Source of the DNA: Lentibacillus jeotgali
GTDB lineage: Bacteria > Bacillota > Bacilli > Bacillales > Amphibacillaceae
Length of the DNA stretch: 64,000 nt
Assembly (NCBI RefSeq): GCF_000224785.1
Contig: NZ_AGAV01000015.1
Span: 248,001 to 312,000, forward strand
Direction: 5' to 3'
The position numbers and the translations under genes are program-made. Under the pieces are notes generated by a model, which was not told the DNA's origin, searched no databases, and was given only the letters and a program-made list of their open reading frames with translations. Within the stretch, counting starts at the first letter, position 1. Every line of letters starts with the position of its first letter. Shown piece after piece: positions 7,926 to 14,999 of this stretch.

Positions 7926-8987
7926 CTAGTGCCGTTTATTGAGCCAAAGCACACCGGATTTAGCCAGGCGCGGAATGTAGCCGACCATTGATTGTGACAT
8001 CATTTCACCGAAGCCTTCTGAGCTTCCGAGTGATCCGAGGGTACCTTTTAATTTGAGTTTACCGGGCTTCTTCGGCTTTTTCCCTTTAAGTATGGCACCG
8101 AGAACTTCAGCAATCTGCTCTCCCTGCTGCCGGGCAAGCTGTGCGCTCGGGGAGTGTTCAGAGGAGGCACAGTCACCAACAACATAGATATGCTGTTGTT
8201 CCGGCACCTGATAAAAGTCATTGACGATAATTTTTTCCTGGTCATCCTGCTCAAGTGGGAGTTCGCGTACCAGGTAATTCGGTCTCACTCCTGCCGTCCA
8301 GATAGTGACATCGTTTACGTAACAAACACCATTGTCACAGACGCCATCTTTTTCCACATATTCAACGTTGGCACCATGAATCACACCTACGTCATTTTTC
8401 ATAAACCAATTCTCAACGTAGTTCTGGATTTTTGTATCAAATGCTTTTAGAACGGATTGTCCGCGGTCAAGCAGACGAATGTTCAAATCAGGACGGCTTT
8501 CACGGACTTCAGCTGCGACTTCAATGCCACTCAGCCCTGCGCCAACAATGGTAACTTTTCCATAAGCAGGGAGGTTGCCGATCGACATTCCGGCGCTGCG
8601 TGCCCTGTTGAAGGTCTGAACACTTTCGGTAAATTCACCAGCGCCTTCAACACCGTGGTAATTGTCCTCGCATCCCAGCGCTATGATCAAATAGTCATAA
8701 GGAACCGATTCACTTCTTTCCTGCAAAACAATCTGTTGTTCATCGATATCAATTTTGGTGATTTCAGCGAACACGTAGCTCACTTTATCATGCTCTGGAA
8801 AGTCCATGCGCACATCTTTATCAGCTGATGTGCCAGCTGCTATCGTATAGAATTCGGTTTTAATTGAGTGGTATGGATTACGGTCAATCACTGTAATATG
8901 CAGGTCTTCAGGCAGATCGTGCTCAATCAGGTTCTGCAGGATATTAACACCGCCATATCCACCGCCAAGGATCACTAAATTTTTCAT
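7926..8987 (-). CDS. yutJ: NAD(P)/FAD-dependent oxidoreductase, NDH-2-like (YutJ)
   Basis: A 353-residue flavoprotein of the type II NADH dehydrogenase family. An FAD-binding Rossmann motif (VILGGGYGGVNILQNL) is at the N-terminus, a second dinucleotide fold (VTIVGAGLSGIEVAAEV) is near residue 145, and an FAD-contacting YVVGDCASS lies near residue 270. It lacks a clear C-terminal amphipathic membrane anchor, as in YutJ. It would oxidise NAD(P)H and reduce an unidentified acceptor. In B. subtilis yutJ lies near yuzB; here yuzB is 50 kb away at 59.2 kb. The start has a good AAGGAG site on the minus strand. Confidence 0.85.
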   Translation of the reverse strand: MKNLVILGGGYGGVNILQNLIEHDLPEDLHITVIDRNPYHSIKTEFYTIAAGTSADKDVRMDFPEHDKVSYVFAEITKIDIDEQQIVLQERSESVPYDYLIIALGCEDNYHGVEGAGEFTESVQTFNRARSAGMSIGNLPAYGKVTIVGAGLSGIEVAAEVRESRPDLNIRLLDRGQSVLKAFDTKIQNYVENWFMKNDVGVIHGANVEYVEKDGVCDNGVCYVNDVTIWTAGVRPNYLVRELPLEQDDQEKIIVNDFYQVPEQQHIYVVGDCASSEHSPSAQLARQQGEQIAEVLGAILKGKKPKKPGKLKLKGTLGSLGSSEGFGEMMSQSMVGYIPRLAKSGVLWLNKRH

Positions 8988-9106
8988 TTCTAAAACTCCT
9001 TAACTATCTATAAGTGCTCTTACTGTTAAGATTACCAAATGTCGCCATGGAAAACTAGGAAAAGATAGGAATTGTTATTTTTTCGCATATAACTGCGCCT
9101 AAATGG

Positions 9107-9166
9107 CGATTCGTTCAACTAACAATCAGCAGGAAAAAAACCTCCGGCTGATTGAAGTTTCACTTT
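9107..9166 (+). repeat. 60-bp intergenic repeat, copy 1
   Basis: It begins CGATTCGTTCAACTAACAAT and contains an AATCAGC...GCTGATT hairpin around an A7 loop. It is almost identical to copy 2 at 9226-9285. A degenerate inverted relative is at 42579-42603. Confidence 0.85.
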
Positions 9167-9180
9167 CCCCGCATGTAATG

Positions 9181-9217
9181 GACAGTAACCCACCAAAGAA
9201 CGGTGGCTAACTGTCCC
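9181..9217 (+). repeat. Hairpin segment between the two 60-bp repeats
   Basis: GGACAGT...CCACC / GGTGG...ACTGTCC forms an imperfect stem-loop. A related segment follows the degenerate repeat at 42612-42646, so the hairpin belongs to the same element family. Confidence 0.6.
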
Positions 9218-9225
9218 TAAAAGCC

Positions 9226-9285
9226 CGATTCGTTCAACTAACAATCAGCAGGAAAAAAACCTCCCGCTGATTGAAGTTTCACTTT
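9226..9285 (+). repeat. 60-bp intergenic repeat, copy 2
   Basis: A near-exact repeat of 9107-9166, 119 bp downstream. Sequence identity stops at CACTTT, where the gene remnant continues. Confidence 0.85.
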
Positions 9286-9423
9286 GAGCAATTATGGAAT
9301 TACTATCATGAGGCACTTGAGCGCGGTGGAGAGACCCCGCATGTGCTTGAAAAAGCGTTCTCCTGGCATGCGAATTTTGCCAAGTATGGCACGATGCAGG
9401 AACGCTTACCGGAAATGGTTTAA
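9271..9423 (+). pseudogene. Unidentified C-terminal gene remnant fused to repeat
   Basis: An open frame of 50 codons ending TAA at 9421. The first codons come from the repeat, then the sequence reads as a natural protein end (EQLWNYYHEALERGG ... FAKYGTMQERLPEMV). No ribosome binding site is seen. I do not recognise the family. The likely history is loss of most of a gene when the repeat arrived. It could also be a short unannotated gene with a TTG start. Confidence 0.4.
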
Positions 9424-9464
9424 AAATAAAGGGATTTGCACTGCTCATGAATGTCTATATACAG

Positions 9465-9493
9465 AAAAAACCACGCTAGGGGCGTGGTTTTTT
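9465..9493. terminator. Bidirectional terminator
   Basis: A 12-bp stem AAAAAACCACGC / GCGTGGTTTTTT with a 5-nt loop. It serves the minus-strand dinB gene and any plus-strand transcript from the remnant. Confidence 0.85.
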
Positions 9494-9500
9494 CTTATGG

Positions 9501-9956
9501 TTATTTATTAAGCACTTTTTTCATCGCATTGATTCTGCCGGCATGGTTACCATAATGGAATGCGGCTACCGCTGCGAGTTCGCCATAGGTCTGTGCGCCC
9601 AAAACCATTTTAGGCAGTTTTTCATCAAATTTTTCAGAAGGAATTTGCTTAATCCGCTTCAATTGGTTATTCAATTGTTCTGCAAGCTCATCAGCGCTCG
9701 GGACATCTTCAGGCCAGTCCGCCGGCTTGGAGCCATTGCCGAAAAGATTCTTATAACGCTCCGGAAGGTTTTCGGTGTTATCCGGAAATCCAAATAGAAA
9801 TTGTTCATTCGTTGTCAGCACATGGCCAATATGCCAATGGATTGTATTATGGAATCCCTCAGGCTGCTCGTCAAGCTGCTTCTCGCTTACGTCCTTAATT
9901 TCATTCATGAATGCGTTGTGTGTAATGCCGAATTGCGAAATAATTAAATTGTTCAT
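9501..9956 (-). CDS. DinB family metal-binding protein
   Basis: A 151-residue four-helix-bundle protein of the DinB/YfiT superfamily. The three metal-binding histidines fit HWHIGHV (near residue 41) and AFHYGNHAGRI (near residue 132). Many family members are thiol-dependent S-transferases (bacillithiol type in Bacilli) or damage-inducible proteins of unknown role. A single-gene transcript: the ATG is preceded by GCGAGG, and a bidirectional terminator lies just after the stop. The substrate is unknown. Confidence 0.85.
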   Translation of the reverse strand: MNNLIISQFGITHNAFMNEIKDVSEKQLDEQPEGFHNTIHWHIGHVLTTNEQFLFGFPDNTENLPERYKNLFGNGSKPADWPEDVPSADELAEQLNNQLKRIKQIPSEKFDEKLPKMVLGAQTYGELAAVAAFHYGNHAGRINAMKKVLNK

Positions 9957-10041
9957 TATAAAACCTCGCTTCTTATCATATTTAATTCTACTATAACAAT
10001 TATCACCCCGATCCCTAAACTATAAGGCTTGACTAAAATAC

Positions 10042-10070
10042 TTGACGAATATTAGACAAAAGTTTATTAT
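10042..10070 (+). promoter_or_regulatory. Promoter of psuKG
   Basis: TTGACG (10042-10047), a 17-bp spacer and TATTAT (10065-10070), about 30 bp before the psuK start. Confidence 0.7.
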
Positions 10071-10071
10071 A

Positions 10072-10085
10072 TAAACAAATGTTTA
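10072..10085. promoter_or_regulatory. Inverted repeat at the psuKG transcription start (candidate operator)
   Basis: TAAACA-AA-TGTTTA lies 1 bp after the -10 box and before the ribosome binding site, where a bound protein would block transcription. PsuK itself has an N-terminal winged helix, so autoregulation is possible. Confidence 0.45.
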
Positions 10086-10101
10086 AAAGAGGTAAGCAAA
10101 C

Positions 10102-11187
10102 ATGAATCAAAATGAACAAAGGCTTATACAGCTGATCAAAAAAGATCCATATATTTCACAGCAAAAGTTAGCGGAAGTGCTGGAGCTTTCCCGGTCATCT
10201 GTTGCCAATCTGATCTCAGGACTTATGAAACAAGGCTACATTCGCGGAAAAGCTTATGTGCTGAATGAGATGGAGGAAGTCATCTGTATCGGCGGTGCGA
10301 ATGTCGATCGGAAATTCTATGCTGATGAGGCTTTGCAGCAGGGCACGTCCAACCCGGTTACCTCAACACAGACTGCCGGTGGTGTTGCTCGCAATATCGC
10401 CGAAAACCTTGGCCGGCTTGACATAAATGCCAAATTGCTGACTGTCGGCGGCAAAGACAAGGACTGGGATTACATTGCCGACGCATCTGCTCCCTACATG
10501 AACCTTGAGGATGTGACGCAATTTACCGAAGCAACAACCGGTTCGTATACCGCTGTTTTGAATAGCTCAGGAGACTTGATCTATGGGCTGGCTGATATGG
10601 ATATATTTGAGCTTATGACGCCGGAATGGCTGCAGGTCCATTCGCCTGTTCTATTGCAGGCCAAATGCATTCTGGTCGATTTAAATTGTCCAAAGGAAAC
10701 GTTGGCCTTTTTGTCCCAATTAGCCAAGTACCATCGGATAGCGCTCATATTGGTAACGGTATCCGCCCCGAAGATGGCACGTCTGCCTGAAGATTTGAAC
10801 GGTGTGGCATGGCTGATCACGAATCGGGATGAATCTGAGGCGTATTTCAATGGCAGTTTTTCATTGCGTGATTTGGCAGCAAAATGGCTTGAACTCGGAA
10901 TCAGCAATGTGATTATCACCAACGGCAAAGAAGGTGCGGTAATCGGTACCGAAAAAGATGGCATAAACCATATTCCGGCGGTTGAAACAAAGAAAGTCGT
11001 CGATGTGACCGGAGCGGGGGACGCGTTTTCAGCAGCGGTTGTCTTTGCCTGGATGCAGGGTAATGCGCCTGTTGATATCGCCCGGGCAGGGGTTGTCAAT
11101 GCAACCAAGACCTTACTGTCCCCCAGCACCGTTCGCCCTGATTTAACAGCAGCACAACTACACGAAGATTTGGAGGAACTGTCATGA
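10102..11187 (+). CDS. psuK: Pseudouridine kinase (PfkB family) with N-terminal winged helix
   Basis: Residues 1-60 form a winged-helix DNA-binding domain ([20 protein letters not shown], then [18 protein letters not shown]). Residues ~65-361 are a PfkB sugar kinase with [12 protein letters not shown] at the start and the catalytic [13 protein letters not shown] near the C-terminus. The enzyme would phosphorylate pseudouridine to pseudouridine 5'-phosphate in the cytoplasm. The function is fixed by its neighbour: the stop overlaps the psuG start by 4 bp. Its own promoter and an operator-like inverted repeat lie immediately upstream. HTH-PfkB fusions of this type are common in the YeiC/PsuK group. 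Confidence 0.92.
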   Translation: MNQNEQRLIQLIKKDPYISQQKLAEVLELSRSSVANLISGLMKQGYIRGKAYVLNEMEEVICIGGANVDRKFYADEALQQGTSNPVTSTQTAGGVARNIAENLGRLDINAKLLTVGGKDKDWDYIADASAPYMNLEDVTQFTEATTGSYTAVLNSSGDLIYGLADMDIFELMTPEWLQVHSPVLLQAKCILVDLNCPKETLAFLSQLAKYHRIALILVTVSAPKMARLPEDLNGVAWLITNRDESEAYFNGSFSLRDLAAKWLELGISNVIITNGKEGAVIGTEKDGINHIPAVETKKVVDVTGAGDAFSAAVVFAWMQGNAPVDIARAGVVNATKTLLSPSTVRPDLTAAQLHEDLEELS

Positions 11188-12101
11188 AGCAATATTTAGC
11201 ATTATCAGAAGAAGTCAGAGAAGCGAAGGAACAGGGGAAACCAGTTGTCGCACTTGAATCCACAATTATTTCGCACGGGATGCCATACCCAAAAAATGTG
11301 GAAACAGCACGTGCAGTCGAACAGATTATTCGCGACCATGGTGCAGTGCCAGCAACAATAGCCATTATAGATGGACAAATTAAAATCGGGTTGAGTGATA
11401 CAGAACTGGAAGATTTTGGCCAGTCGGAGGGTATTGCTAAAGTTTCCCGGCGTGATTTGCCGTATTTGGTCGCAACCGGGCAAAAAGGTGCCACAACAGT
11501 GGCTGCAACGATGATTTGTGCGGACCTTGCTGGCATTTCTATCTTTGTCACAGGTGGCATCGGCGGTGTCCACCGGGGAGCTGAAACATCGATGGATATT
11601 TCAGCTGACCTGGAAGAACTGGCAAAAACAAATGTAGCGGTCGTTTGTGCCGGCGCTAAATCAATTCTTGACCTCGGTTTGACGATGGAGTATTTGGAAA
11701 CAAAAGGAGTGCCGGTAATTGGTTATGAAACGGATGTATTACCGGCCTTCTATACTCGGACAAGTGAGTTCCCGGTCAATTTCCGGGCAGATGATTCGGA
11801 AACAGTGGCCAGTACGCTTAGCACAAAATGGAATCTCGGTCTTTCCGGCGGTGCTGTGATTGCCAATCCGATTCCGGAATCACATGCCATGGCCGAGACA
11901 GAGATTGCAGCGGTCATTGACCAGGCGCTGACAGAGGCGGAAGCAAACAACATCAACGGAAAAGATGTCACACCATTTTTGCTGGCCAAAGTCGAGGAAC
12001 TGACCGGCGGTGAAAGTCTTGATGCCAATATCGCCTTGGTAAAACATAACGCATATGTCGGCGCGGACATTGCCGTCAAGCTGGGAGACAAATTGAACTA
12101 A
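11184..12101 (+). CDS. psuG: Pseudouridine-5'-phosphate glycosidase
   Basis: A 305-residue PsuG (IndA-like) enzyme splitting pseudouridine 5'-phosphate into uracil and ribose 5-phosphate. Family motifs are clear: [15 protein letters not shown] at the N-terminus, [40 protein letters not shown] and [20 protein letters not shown] with the active-site lysine. It overlaps psuK by 4 bp (ATGA), making a coupled two-gene operon for salvage of pseudouridine from RNA turnover. A strong terminator follows after 7 bp. Confidence 0.95.
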   Translation: MKQYLALSEEVREAKEQGKPVVALESTIISHGMPYPKNVETARAVEQIIRDHGAVPATIAIIDGQIKIGLSDTELEDFGQSEGIAKVSRRDLPYLVATGQKGATTVAATMICADLAGISIFVTGGIGGVHRGAETSMDISADLEELAKTNVAVVCAGAKSILDLGLTMEYLETKGVPVIGYETDVLPAFYTRTSEFPVNFRADDSETVASTLSTKWNLGLSGGAVIANPIPESHAMAETEIAAVIDQALTEAEANNINGKDVTPFLLAKVEELTGGESLDANIALVKHNAYVGADIAVKLGDKLN

Positions 12102-12108
12102 ACCTGTT

Positions 12109-12144
12109 AAACACATGGGATAGCTTCCCATGTGTTTATTTTTT
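12109..12144 (+). terminator. Terminator after psuG
   Basis: A 12-bp stem AAACACATGGGA / TTCCCATGTGTTT followed by ATTTTTT. The wrbA promoter -35 box begins inside the T run. Confidence 0.9.
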
Positions 12145-12171
12145 GACTTGGTGAATGAAACACGGTATATT
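12143..12171 (+). promoter_or_regulatory. Promoter of wrbA
   Basis: TTGACT (12143-12148), a 17-bp spacer and TATATT (12166-12171). The operator-like palindrome overlaps the -10 box. Confidence 0.7.
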
Positions 12172-12190
12172 AGTTACATAAAGTAACTAA
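12170..12190. promoter_or_regulatory. Operator-like palindrome upstream of wrbA
   Basis: Inverted arms TTAGTTAC and GTAACTAA separated by 5 bp, overlapping the -10 box. A further TAGTTACAT half-site lies near 12204. Arrangement and spacing fit MarR/DUF24-type redox or quinone sensors, which commonly control quinone reductases; the regulator is not in this window. Confidence 0.6.
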
Positions 12191-12283
12191 ATAACATTAA
12201 AATAGTTACATATTTTCTATAACAAAGGGAGGGATAAGGAAGGAATTACACAGAACAACTCGGGTAAGCTAGGTGATGACAAC

Positions 12284-12349
12284 ATGGGATTTTTCGATAA
12301 ACATTTTTCAAAAAGACAGCAAAGGAGACACAAACAATGGCAAACGTGA
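12284..12349 (+). CDS. Short upstream ORF overlapping the wrbA start (21 codons)
   Basis: ATG at 12284 follows AGGTGAT and encodes MGFFDKHFSKRQQRRHKQWQ plus T, ending at 12349, 13 bp into wrbA in another frame. The wrbA ribosome binding site (AAAGGAGA) lies inside it. It could couple or tune wrbA translation; the peptide itself is very basic and resembles nothing I know. Whether it is translated is uncertain. Confidence 0.35.
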   Translation: MGFFDKHFSKRQQRRHKQWQT

Positions 12350-12945
12350 AATTAGCAATCGTTTATTACAGTTCAACAGGTACCAATTATCAGATGGCCC
12401 AATGGGCTGAAAAGGCTGCAAAAGAGGCCGGTGCTGAAACGAAGCTGGTAAAAGTGCCTGAACTTGCACCGGAAGAAGCCATCGTATCCAATCCAGCATG
12501 GAAAGAACATTATGAAGCAACGAAGGACGTGCCTGAAGCAACGTCAGACGATGTTGAGTGGGCAGACGCGATTATCTTCAGTATGCCGACCCGCTTTGGA
12601 AACCTCCCAGCCCAAATGAAGAATTTCCTTGATACACAGGGTGGACTGTGGGCAGCAGGCAAAACCATTAATAAAGTCGTCAGCGGCATGACCTCCGCAC
12701 AAAATCCGCACGGCGGTCAGGAAGCGACACTGCTTTCATTATATACGTCCATGATGCACTGGGGCGCTGTTATTGCAACACCTGGTTACTCAGATGATTC
12801 AATCTTTGCCAGCGGCGGCAACCCTTATGGTGCCAGTGTTTCCGTCGATCAGGACGGCAACATGGTGGAAGATGTTGAAGGTGCAGTTAAGCATCAGACA
12901 CGCCGCACAATCGATGTAGCGTCCCGCATTGTAGCAGGCAGCTAA
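12337..12945 (+). CDS. wrbA: NAD(P)H:quinone oxidoreductase, WrbA type (type IV)
   Basis: A 202-residue flavodoxin-fold enzyme. The FMN phosphate loop is YYSSTGTNYQMA (residues ~9-20). FSMPTRFGNLPAQMKNFLD and QNPHGGQEATLLSLYTSMMHWG are WrbA signatures that build the flavin site in the tetramer. It reduces quinones by two electrons and so avoids semiquinone radicals. It is transcribed alone from a good promoter with an overlapping palindromic operator, consistent with induction by electrophile or quinone stress. A short basic ORF overlaps its start. A strong terminator follows. Confidence 0.93.
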   Translation: MANVKLAIVYYSSTGTNYQMAQWAEKAAKEAGAETKLVKVPELAPEEAIVSNPAWKEHYEATKDVPEATSDDVEWADAIIFSMPTRFGNLPAQMKNFLDTQGGLWAAGKTINKVVSGMTSAQNPHGGQEATLLSLYTSMMHWGAVIATPGYSDDSIFASGGNPYGASVSVDQDGNMVEDVEGAVKHQTRRTIDVASRIVAGS

Positions 12946-12957
12946 TATGGCTGATTG

Positions 12958-12998
12958 AAAAAAGCCGCAGTTCTCGTTTTGAGCTGCGGCTTTTTTAC
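12958..12998 (+). terminator. Terminator after wrbA
   Basis: A 13-bp stem AAAAAAGCCGCAG / CTGCGGCTTTTTT with a 13-nt loop. Confidence 0.92.
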
Positions 12999-13024
12999 GT
13001 TAAAGGTTGTCTTTCTGGCAAGAT

Positions 13025-13107
13025 GCTAAAGTTCACACTGCTTTCGCTAAAGTTCACAGTATATTTGCTAAAGTTCACAGTATATTTGCTAAAGTTCACA
13101 ATTTAAG
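13025..13107 (+). repeat. 21-bp tandem repeat array (four units)
   Basis: Units start at 13025, 13046, 13067 and 13088, exactly 21 bp apart. The conserved core is GCTAAAGTTCACA followed by 8 variable bases (GTATATTT in the two middle units). It lies between two terminators in a convergent gap. The same core with the same 21-bp period recurs at 30672-30734. Confidence 0.9.
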
Positions 13108-13121
13108 CAGTTGGTATAAGC

Positions 13122-13152
13122 AAAAAAGCCTGGCAATCGCCAAGGCTTTTTT
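13122..13152 (-). terminator. Terminator of the LLM oxidoreductase gene
   Basis: An imperfect stem AAAAAAGCC.GGC / GCC..GGCTTTTTT; on the minus strand it ends in six T. Confidence 0.75.
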
Positions 13153-13163
13153 GATCCGATAAA

Positions 13164-14165
13164 CTATTCCATCAGTTCGCTGACGATTTCATATGAGCGG
13201 ACACGGGCTTTGTGGTCATAGATTTGCGAGTTGATGATCATTTCGTCAGCCCCTGTTTCTTCAAGCAGCTTTTCCAGTCCCTGCTTCACCGCTTCTTTCG
13301 TGCCGATCAATGTGTATGGTGAACTATTTGACTGTTCCACGACAGCCTTTTCCATTTCTGACCAGACCTCATCAGGGTTTTTAATCGGCGGCTGCAGCTT
13401 CTCTGGTTGTCCGCGACGGATGCTGAGTGTTTGCTCCTGCTGGGTTGTGGCCAAGTATTTGGCTTCATCTTCCGTATCGGCAGCAATCACATTGACACCA
13501 ATCATCGCATATGGCTTATCAAGAATGTCGGACGGTGCAAAATGCTCGCGGTACATATTTAGAGCCGCAACGGTATTGTCTGGTGCAAAATGGCTCGCAA
13601 ATGAGAATGGCAGTCCCTTTTGTGCTGACATCTGCGCACTGAACCCGCTGGAGCCGAGCAACCAGATCGGGATTCTGAGTCCTTCGCCTGGCACACTGTG
13701 TACCGGTGCGGTTCCGGCGAAGTAATTTTCCAGTTCCTCCACCTGCATTGGATAATCCTCAACCCGTTGATTCAATGTGCGTCTTAGGGCATATGCGGTC
13801 GCCTGGTCGGTGCCGGGTGCACGGCCTAAGCCAAGGTCGATGCGGCCTGGATACAGTGTTTCCAACGTTCCAAACTGCTCAGCGATAATGAGTGATGCAT
13901 GGTTTGGCAGCATGACACCGCCTGAACCTACGCGCATCTCATCAGTTGCGCCGGCAATATGTCCGATCAATACTGATGTGGCCGAACTGGCAATGCCCGG
14001 CATATTATGATGCTCTGCCAACCAGTAGCGGTTGAACCCGAATTTTTCTGTGTTCTGTGCCAAATTGACACTGTTTTTGAATGACTGTTCGGGAGTACTG
14101 CCCTCCAGAATAGGGGCAAGATCCAAAACAGACAGTGGAATATTGTTAAATGTTTTGCGCTGCAT
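13164..14165 (-). CDS. LLM class flavin-dependent oxidoreductase (luciferase-like monooxygenase)
   Basis: A 333-residue bacterial-luciferase-family TIM barrel. Typical stretches are [12 protein letters not shown] at the N-terminus, [43 protein letters not shown] and [20 protein letters not shown]. These match the short YceB/YwcH-like group that uses reduced flavin from another enzyme. The ATG at 14163-14165 is preferred to the upstream GTG (14174) because AAGGAG then lies 8 nt away. It is monocistronic, convergent with wrbA, and the substrate is unknown. Confidence 0.88.
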   Translation of the reverse strand: MQRKTFNNIPLSVLDLAPILEGSTPEQSFKNSVNLAQNTEKFGFNRYWLAEHHNMPGIASSATSVLIGHIAGATDEMRVGSGGVMLPNHASLIIAEQFGTLETLYPGRIDLGLGRAPGTDQATAYALRRTLNQRVEDYPMQVEELENYFAGTAPVHSVPGEGLRIPIWLLGSSGFSAQMSAQKGLPFSFASHFAPDNTVAALNMYREHFAPSDILDKPYAMIGVNVIAADTEDEAKYLATTQQEQTLSIRRGQPEKLQPPIKNPDEVWSEMEKAVVEQSNSSPYTLIGTKEAVKQGLEKLLEETGADEMIINSQIYDHKARVRSYEIVSELME

Positions 14166-14384
14166 TAAACTCACTCCTTAAGAAACATGATACGACCTGA
14201 AATTCTGGAGCGCCAATATTTTGCCCATTGATTTGGAAATAACTCTTGATCCGCCAATTGGTTTGTTATTGAAAAGACTACCCAGATTGATATTTTTTAA
14301 AATGCGATTTGGGGTTGGGTCATATACAGTTGAACTAAACATACATTGGTAATAGTTTGTAAAATAAGAAAGAGGTGAAACGTT

Positions 14385-14999
14385 ATCAGTACCCAGCCTC
14401 ATGAATATGTGCGAGCAACGTTTCAGGCGGTTACCGACGCTTTGTTGCCATCAGTCCAAACCGGGTACGGAACGCCTTTTAACAATATGGATTTGGGTGT
14501 TCATGATTATATCATTTATAGTCTTGATCACAGCATTTCCATTCAGCAGCAGCTCCATCATCATATTGTTCCGCTTGCATATCCCACAGCCTCGATGTTG
14601 AATATTGCCGCAATGCAGCTTGTGTATTCACAGCACGCTCAAGCCTCTCCGCAAAGCATGGTTTCCAGCGGAGGCATGTTTTCGCATCTTTCCCGGACAG
14701 ATCGAATCCTGACGTTATCGGCACTGGAAAACCTTGAGATCGATCTTTACGTATTGCCATCGCCTTTTCACAATAATGCCGGGATGGTCAAATATGTGAC
14801 CGATGCTGTAAACCGTTTTTCGTTATTCGGGTATTATTCTGAATGGCCGGCTTATGGCTCGACACGTTTATGCCCGCCGGGTGACCGCCAGCTTGAATTT
14901 TTTCCGTTGACGTGGCAGCAAGTTGGCTATCCAGGTGTGTCACTTGGTTATCGCGATTTCCGTGGCTTTTTAATAACAATGGCAGAGGTGAGGACATGA
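14385..14999 (+). CDS. Gluconate 2-dehydrogenase subunit 3-like protein with apparent ATC start
   Basis: A small subunit partner of the GMC oxidoreductase that follows, sharing a 4-bp ATGA overlap. The frame is open from 14379. AGAGGTG (14371-14377) is followed 7 nt later by ATC at 14385, giving (I)STQPHEYVRATFQAVTDA, a natural N-terminus for this family. The first standard start in frame, GTG at 14409, has no ribosome binding site. Length from 14385 is 204 residues. No twin-arginine or other signal peptide is seen. Such subunits usually help fold or export the flavoprotein. The missing start codon may reduce or abolish expression. Confidence 0.7.
   Translation: MSTQPHEYVRATFQAVTDALLPSVQTGYGTPFNNMDLGVHDYIIYSLDHSISIQQQLHHHIVPLAYPTASMLNIAAMQLVYSQHAQASPQSMVSSGGMFSHLSRTDRILTLSALENLEIDLYVLPSPFHNNAGMVKYVTDAVNRFSLFGYYSEWPAYGSTRLCPPGDRQLEFFPLTWQQVGYPGVSLGYRDFRGFLITMAEVRT

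Noticed and set aside
10581-11192. 203-codon minus-strand ORF opposite psuK
   Set aside because: Antisense to the clear PfkB domain; Ser/Ala-rich shadow with no start signal.
13025-13107. CRISPR array
   Set aside because: The 13-bp cores with 8-bp gaps are far too short, spacers are partly identical, and no cas gene is in the window.
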